A model generated the notes under the pieces. It did no database searches and was not told the DNA's origin. It saw only the letters and a list, made by a program, of their open reading frames with translations. Both the position numbers and the translations under genes were made by a program. This document shows positions 61,070-64,000 of a DNA stretch of 64,000 nucleotides, in pieces (the stretch's first letter is position 1; each line of letters begins with the position of its first letter). The stretch spans positions 186,001 through 250,000 of the forward strand of contig JAQMWT010000055.1 of NCBI GenBank assembly GCA_029834535.1, given 5' to 3'. The DNA comes from Chrysophaeum taylorii. Taxonomy: Eukaryota > Sar > Pelagophyceae > Pelagomonadales > Pelagomonadaceae.

Positions 61070-61180
61070 AAATGATAAAGGCCACAGCGCCCGCAATCAA
61101 ATGAGAAAGGCCACAGTGCCGCCAATGAATATAGAATGGCCACAGAGCCCACAATGAAATGAAGGCGACGGAGCCAGCAC
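61070..61180. repeat. 29-bp tandem repeat, about 3.8 units
   Basis: Units at 61070, 61099, 61128 and 61157 (partial) follow the pattern AAATGA(G/T)AAAGGCCACAG followed by GCC and CAAT. They abut directly with no spacers. Related half-units occur in the flanks up to about 61250. Confidence 0.8.
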
Positions 61181-62808
61181 AAAGAGAGGCCCTACATAAA
61201 AACAGTATGTTGCTGAACAAACTGAGGCCATGGAGCCAGAACAGTCTTCGTTGAAAGCACAATGAAAAATCCCAGCATCATTATCCCCTCATATCGACTT
61301 ATTTCGTGTTTCGTTTGTTAGTTTTCACTATGATTATTGTGGTTTGCAACTCCCAGGCTCGCAGAGCCAGAATGGATGAGCGCAGGGGGACACAAATCCC
61401 ATGTTCCGTTCGTTAGTTCACTAGGCATTTCGTTTGTGTAGCTCGCTAGATACCCCCTTTTTGTAGCTCTTTTCCCTTTATCGGCCCATTTGACACAGAG
61501 GCGGCACCTCGTTTCTGCTGCCCATGATGAAGTCACAGAACAGATACGTGAATGATGGCGGTTTCTTTTCCCGCGATTGCAATTTAATTTATCACACTGA
61601 CGCTAGGCTCTCACTCGCACGAACCCCGAACATTCTGGTTCGCTCAATGGCATCGCAAGGAAAACCACAGTTTATGTCGACTCGGCTATTGAGATGTTTT
61701 TCATGTTGTTGGATCAAACTCTAATTCCTTCGCAACAAAAGTATGTAACAAGCCGTTATAATACGATAAAAACTTCTCCGCTACGGTATGTGAATGCAAA
61801 GCAAGTTGTTACAAACGATGGGGCACATCTCGCAAGCAAGCAAGCTTATCTCAACTGATAGCGCACATCCCGAACGCTTCCACGTTGCCTACTTTGATTT
61901 TGCGCGCGTTTCTGGCGATGCCTATCTTCTTCACAAGCTTGTGTCCGATGACACTCTTAATCGATGTCTTATTTTCTTTCTCAATGAACTACCTGTCCTC
62001 ATCCTGGTTCGTGTCTCGGCTATGTTGACTTCCATCGACCTCCATGGGCTGTATCGCCAATCGTCGTATTGTTGTTTGATAATGGACACGCCTCAACAAA
62101 CACCGTTTCATGCAGCTCATCATAGTCCTCGTTATTTGCACGTGAGTTGTCATCCCGTAAAACCACACTGGCATGCAACTCGTCGTTATACTCGCTATAT
62201 TTGTCTCCGTTAATTGAGTGCTCATCTGATTCTGATCGAACCAATAACCCTGCTTAATTTGTGTTTTCGTGAATTAAAAACGATCGGCGGATCTCTACTC
62301 GTCTAACGCGCTCTCCTTTGAGACGAGAATCTAGCCTGAATCACGCCGACTTTTGTAATGTGCCGAAAGTCTCCGTATCGTGGACATCCGACACATACCG
62401 CGTGCCTACATCCTTGGTGACACTTTTACAAGACGCCTCAGCGGCATTTTAACATGGAGCACCAATCCACATCCTATTCTTTGGTCTTCGTTCTTGACTC
62501 CCCACCACTCCCTTGTCAAACACGTGCGTTTCTCCTTAATAAGACCCACGTTCTCACGAAGCTTCTTTCTTTTGGGGCACCTGTGTAGCAGTGCGCTGAA
62601 TCACTTACCCCAGAATGAGGAGCCCATGTTTTCCTGGCTTGGAGCCCATGTTTTCCTGGCTTTTCCTGGCTTGAAGCCGGGCGGATTCAAGTATGACGTC
62701 AAAAGTCATGAAATACCCTTTTCCTACGCCTGAGACATCGAGGTACCGGCAAAACGGTACTGCTTCGCAACAGGCCGGCACCGAATTTCAAGTTTCGCGT
62801 CGGAAAAG

Positions 62809-64000
62809 ATGGCTAGCTACTCGTTCGTGGGGTTGATCACCGCGTTTATGACGGCGAGCATCGTGGCGCAGGATCCGTGCGCGTGCGAGTTGGACGCGAC
62901 GTCGCGGGAGATGTCGTTCGAGGCGTGCGGGGCGACGCCGACGACCGCGACGACGTCCGTGGCACGCATGAACGGCGTGGCTCTGGCCTGCGCGCTCGAG
63001 AACGCCGTGGCCGGCGACACGGTGGTGATCCCGTACGGTGCGCAGTGGTTCGTGATTCCCGACCGGCCGCTCACTGTGGCGCCGAATTTGACGTTGCGGA
63101 TCGACGGGGAGTTGGTCGCACACCATAGAATTGGCGCGTGGCCGTTAGACGGGCGTGGGCATTTGGCTTTGGTAAAAATCTCCAACGCGTCGGGGCTGGT
63201 TATCGAGGGCCGCGGCGTGATCAACGGCCAGGGTCTCACGTGGTGGTGGCATTTTGTGCGGCCGGGGTCGTCGTTGAGGACGCACAAGCGGCCGATCCTG
63301 CTCGAGCTCGACAACTGCGAGGATTTGGTGGTGCGCGACATCGCGCTGCTCGACGCGCCGCGGTTCCACTTGTACCTTGGCGCCACCACGAGGCGCGCCC
63401 ACGTGTCGGGGATCTCGATCCTCGTCGACTGGCGCAAGCAGCGGCGGCTCCTCATCGACGCGGCCAAGGAGCGCAACGGCCTCGGGTGGGCGATCGTGCA
63501 CGCGTGGAAGGCCTTTTTTAAGCCCTGGTGGCGGAGCGTCTCGCTCCCCATGTTTCCGTTCAACACCGACGGCATCGACGTGGCGGGCACCGACGTCTTG
63601 ATCGAGAACGTCGTCGTGTCGAACTGGGACGACATCGTCGCCGTCAAGCCGTCGAGCAACCCGGGGGATAACGTCTCGGCCGATCTGCCGCTCGACCAAT
63701 GGTCCTGGTGTACGCGGAACGTCACCATCCGCAACGTCACCACCCTGTATGGCGGCGGGCTCTCCGTGGGCTCGGTGCACCCGAGCGAGAATCTGCCGTG
63801 CGTCCGCGACGTCGTCTTCGGCGACATCGAAATGTACCGGGCGTTCAAGGGACCCTACGTCAAACCCGACCTCGCGCCGGACTCCTGCAAGCACAAGCCG
63901 TGCCGCGGCGCCATCACGAACGTCACGTTCCAGAACGTGCGCATGGATGGCGGGCGGACCCCGAGCTGGTGGCGTCGCTACGAGCTACAGCAGCGCTCGA
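62809..64000 (+). CDS. GH28 polygalacturonase-like protein, partial at window end
   Basis: GH28 enzymes hydrolyse pectin-type polysaccharides using a right-handed beta-helix. From the ATG at 62809 the frame stays open for 397 codons to the window edge. A signal peptide is evident (FVGLITAFMTASIVAQ). The helix shows GVINGQGLTWWWHF, RPILLELDNCEDLVVRDIAL, NTDGIDVAGTDVLIENV, VVSNWDDIVAVKPSS and YGGGLSVGSVHPSENLPCV. These correspond to the NTDG, (G)DD and G-H-G blocks of GH28. The second block reads WDD rather than GDD, and the usual catalytic His in GHG is replaced (GGGLSVGS). Catalytic competence is therefore uncertain, although the Asp pair is present. No intron is needed in the visible part. 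Confidence 0.85.
   Translation, partial: MASYSFVGLITAFMTASIVAQDPCACELDATSREMSFEACGATPTTATTSVARMNGVALACALENAVAGDTVVIPYGAQWFVIPDRPLTVAPNLTLRIDGELVAHHRIGAWPLDGRGHLALVKISNASGLVIEGRGVINGQGLTWWWHFVRPGSSLRTHKRPILLELDNCEDLVVRDIALLDAPRFHLYLGATTRRAHVSGISILVDWRKQRRLLIDAAKERNGLGWAIVHAWKAFFKPWWRSVSLPMFPFNTDGIDVAGTDVLIENVVVSNWDDIVAVKPSSNPGDNVSADLPLDQWSWCTRNVTIRNVTTLYGGGLSVGSVHPSENLPCVRDVVFGDIEMYRAFKGPYVKPDLAPDSCKHKPCRGAITNVTFQNVRMDGGRTPSWWRRYELQQRS

Larger units (their letters stand above)
58612..62808. other. Long non-genic stretch with repeats and decayed coding sequence
   Basis: No intact gene is seen over about 4.2 kb. At 59880-60870 the plus strand has broken protein-like frames (GTIGKLEATSAAAKEDVNTA, then LPLSISAAPSLLKLPRMLRP) resembling a coiled-coil protein, probably a dead transposon gene. 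A tandem 22-bp duplication GGAGCCCATGTTTTCCTGGC lies at 62619-62662. Confidence 0.45.

Noticed and set aside
61070-61180. 29-bp repeats as a CRISPR array
   Set aside because: Units abut without spacers, are imperfect, and lie in a eukaryotic genome.
1-64000. tRNA and rRNA genes
   Set aside because: I looked for T-loop-like GGTTCGA motifs with matching arms and for rRNA-like stretches and found nothing convincing; a dedicated RNA search could still find one.

Overview
This is nuclear DNA of a eukaryote. Genes carry spliceosomal GT...AG introns, encode cilium/flagellum proteins, and lie between decayed retrotransposons. The combination of GC-rich coding, very short introns (37-90 nt), tightly packed and often divergent genes, signal-peptide proteins and flagellar genes suggests a unicellular flagellate alga. 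A pelagophyte-like stramenopile is my best guess, but that is inference rather than something read from a marker gene. No rRNA, tRNA, CRISPR or prokaryotic operon was seen.

Layout. 1.4-3.8 kb: long-chain acyl-CoA synthetase (-, 3 exons). 5.1-7.1 kb: cyclin (-, 13 exons reconstructed here, one of only 12 nt). 7.4-8.5 kb: glycosyltransferase-like (-). 10.1-10.6 kb: NF-YA transcription factor (+, one 37-nt intron). 10.9-20.6 kb: repeat graveyard with a dead APE-type LINE, a dead Ty3/gypsy element and short dispersed repeats. 21.1-27.6 kb: gene island with an APMAP/strictosidine-synthase-like protein, an aldo/keto reductase fused to a VHL-beta-like domain, a kelch protein, a CCDC42/CFAP73-type axonemal coiled coil, and a small mitochondrial-looking membrane protein. 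28-33.6 kb: remnants of a DDE-type transposase and of a P-loop protein. 33.7-45.3 kb: densest island, with a secreted kelch protein carrying a glutamate tract, a membrane protein of unknown function, an EFHB/CFAP21-like protein lacking its EF-hand half, the replisome protein Ctf4/WDHD1, a small type I membrane protein, triosephosphate isomerase, and a FUN14 protein with two EF-hands. 45.9-50.4 kb: a second transposase remnant, a LINE-derived SINE-like copy, and a decayed PhoX/DUF839-like gene hit by another copy. 50.6-54.2 kb: Tectonic (ciliary transition zone), divergent from a UMP-CMP kinase with a Dpy-30 docking motif. 54.2-57 kb: repeats, including a SINE-like copy with a clear target-site duplication. 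57.1-58.6 kb: exostosin/GT47-like glycosyltransferase (3 exons). 58.6-62.8 kb: repeats and decayed sequence. 62.8 kb to the end: GH28 polygalacturonase-like protein, cut by the window edge.

Four genes point to a cilium: the CFAP73-like coiled coil, the EFHB-like protein, Tectonic and the Dpy-30/UMP-CMP kinase. The most unusual proteins are three fusions: aldo/keto reductase + VHL-beta, FUN14 + EF-hands, and Dpy-30 + UMP-CMP kinase. All protein names rest on motif recognition by eye; no database search was run.
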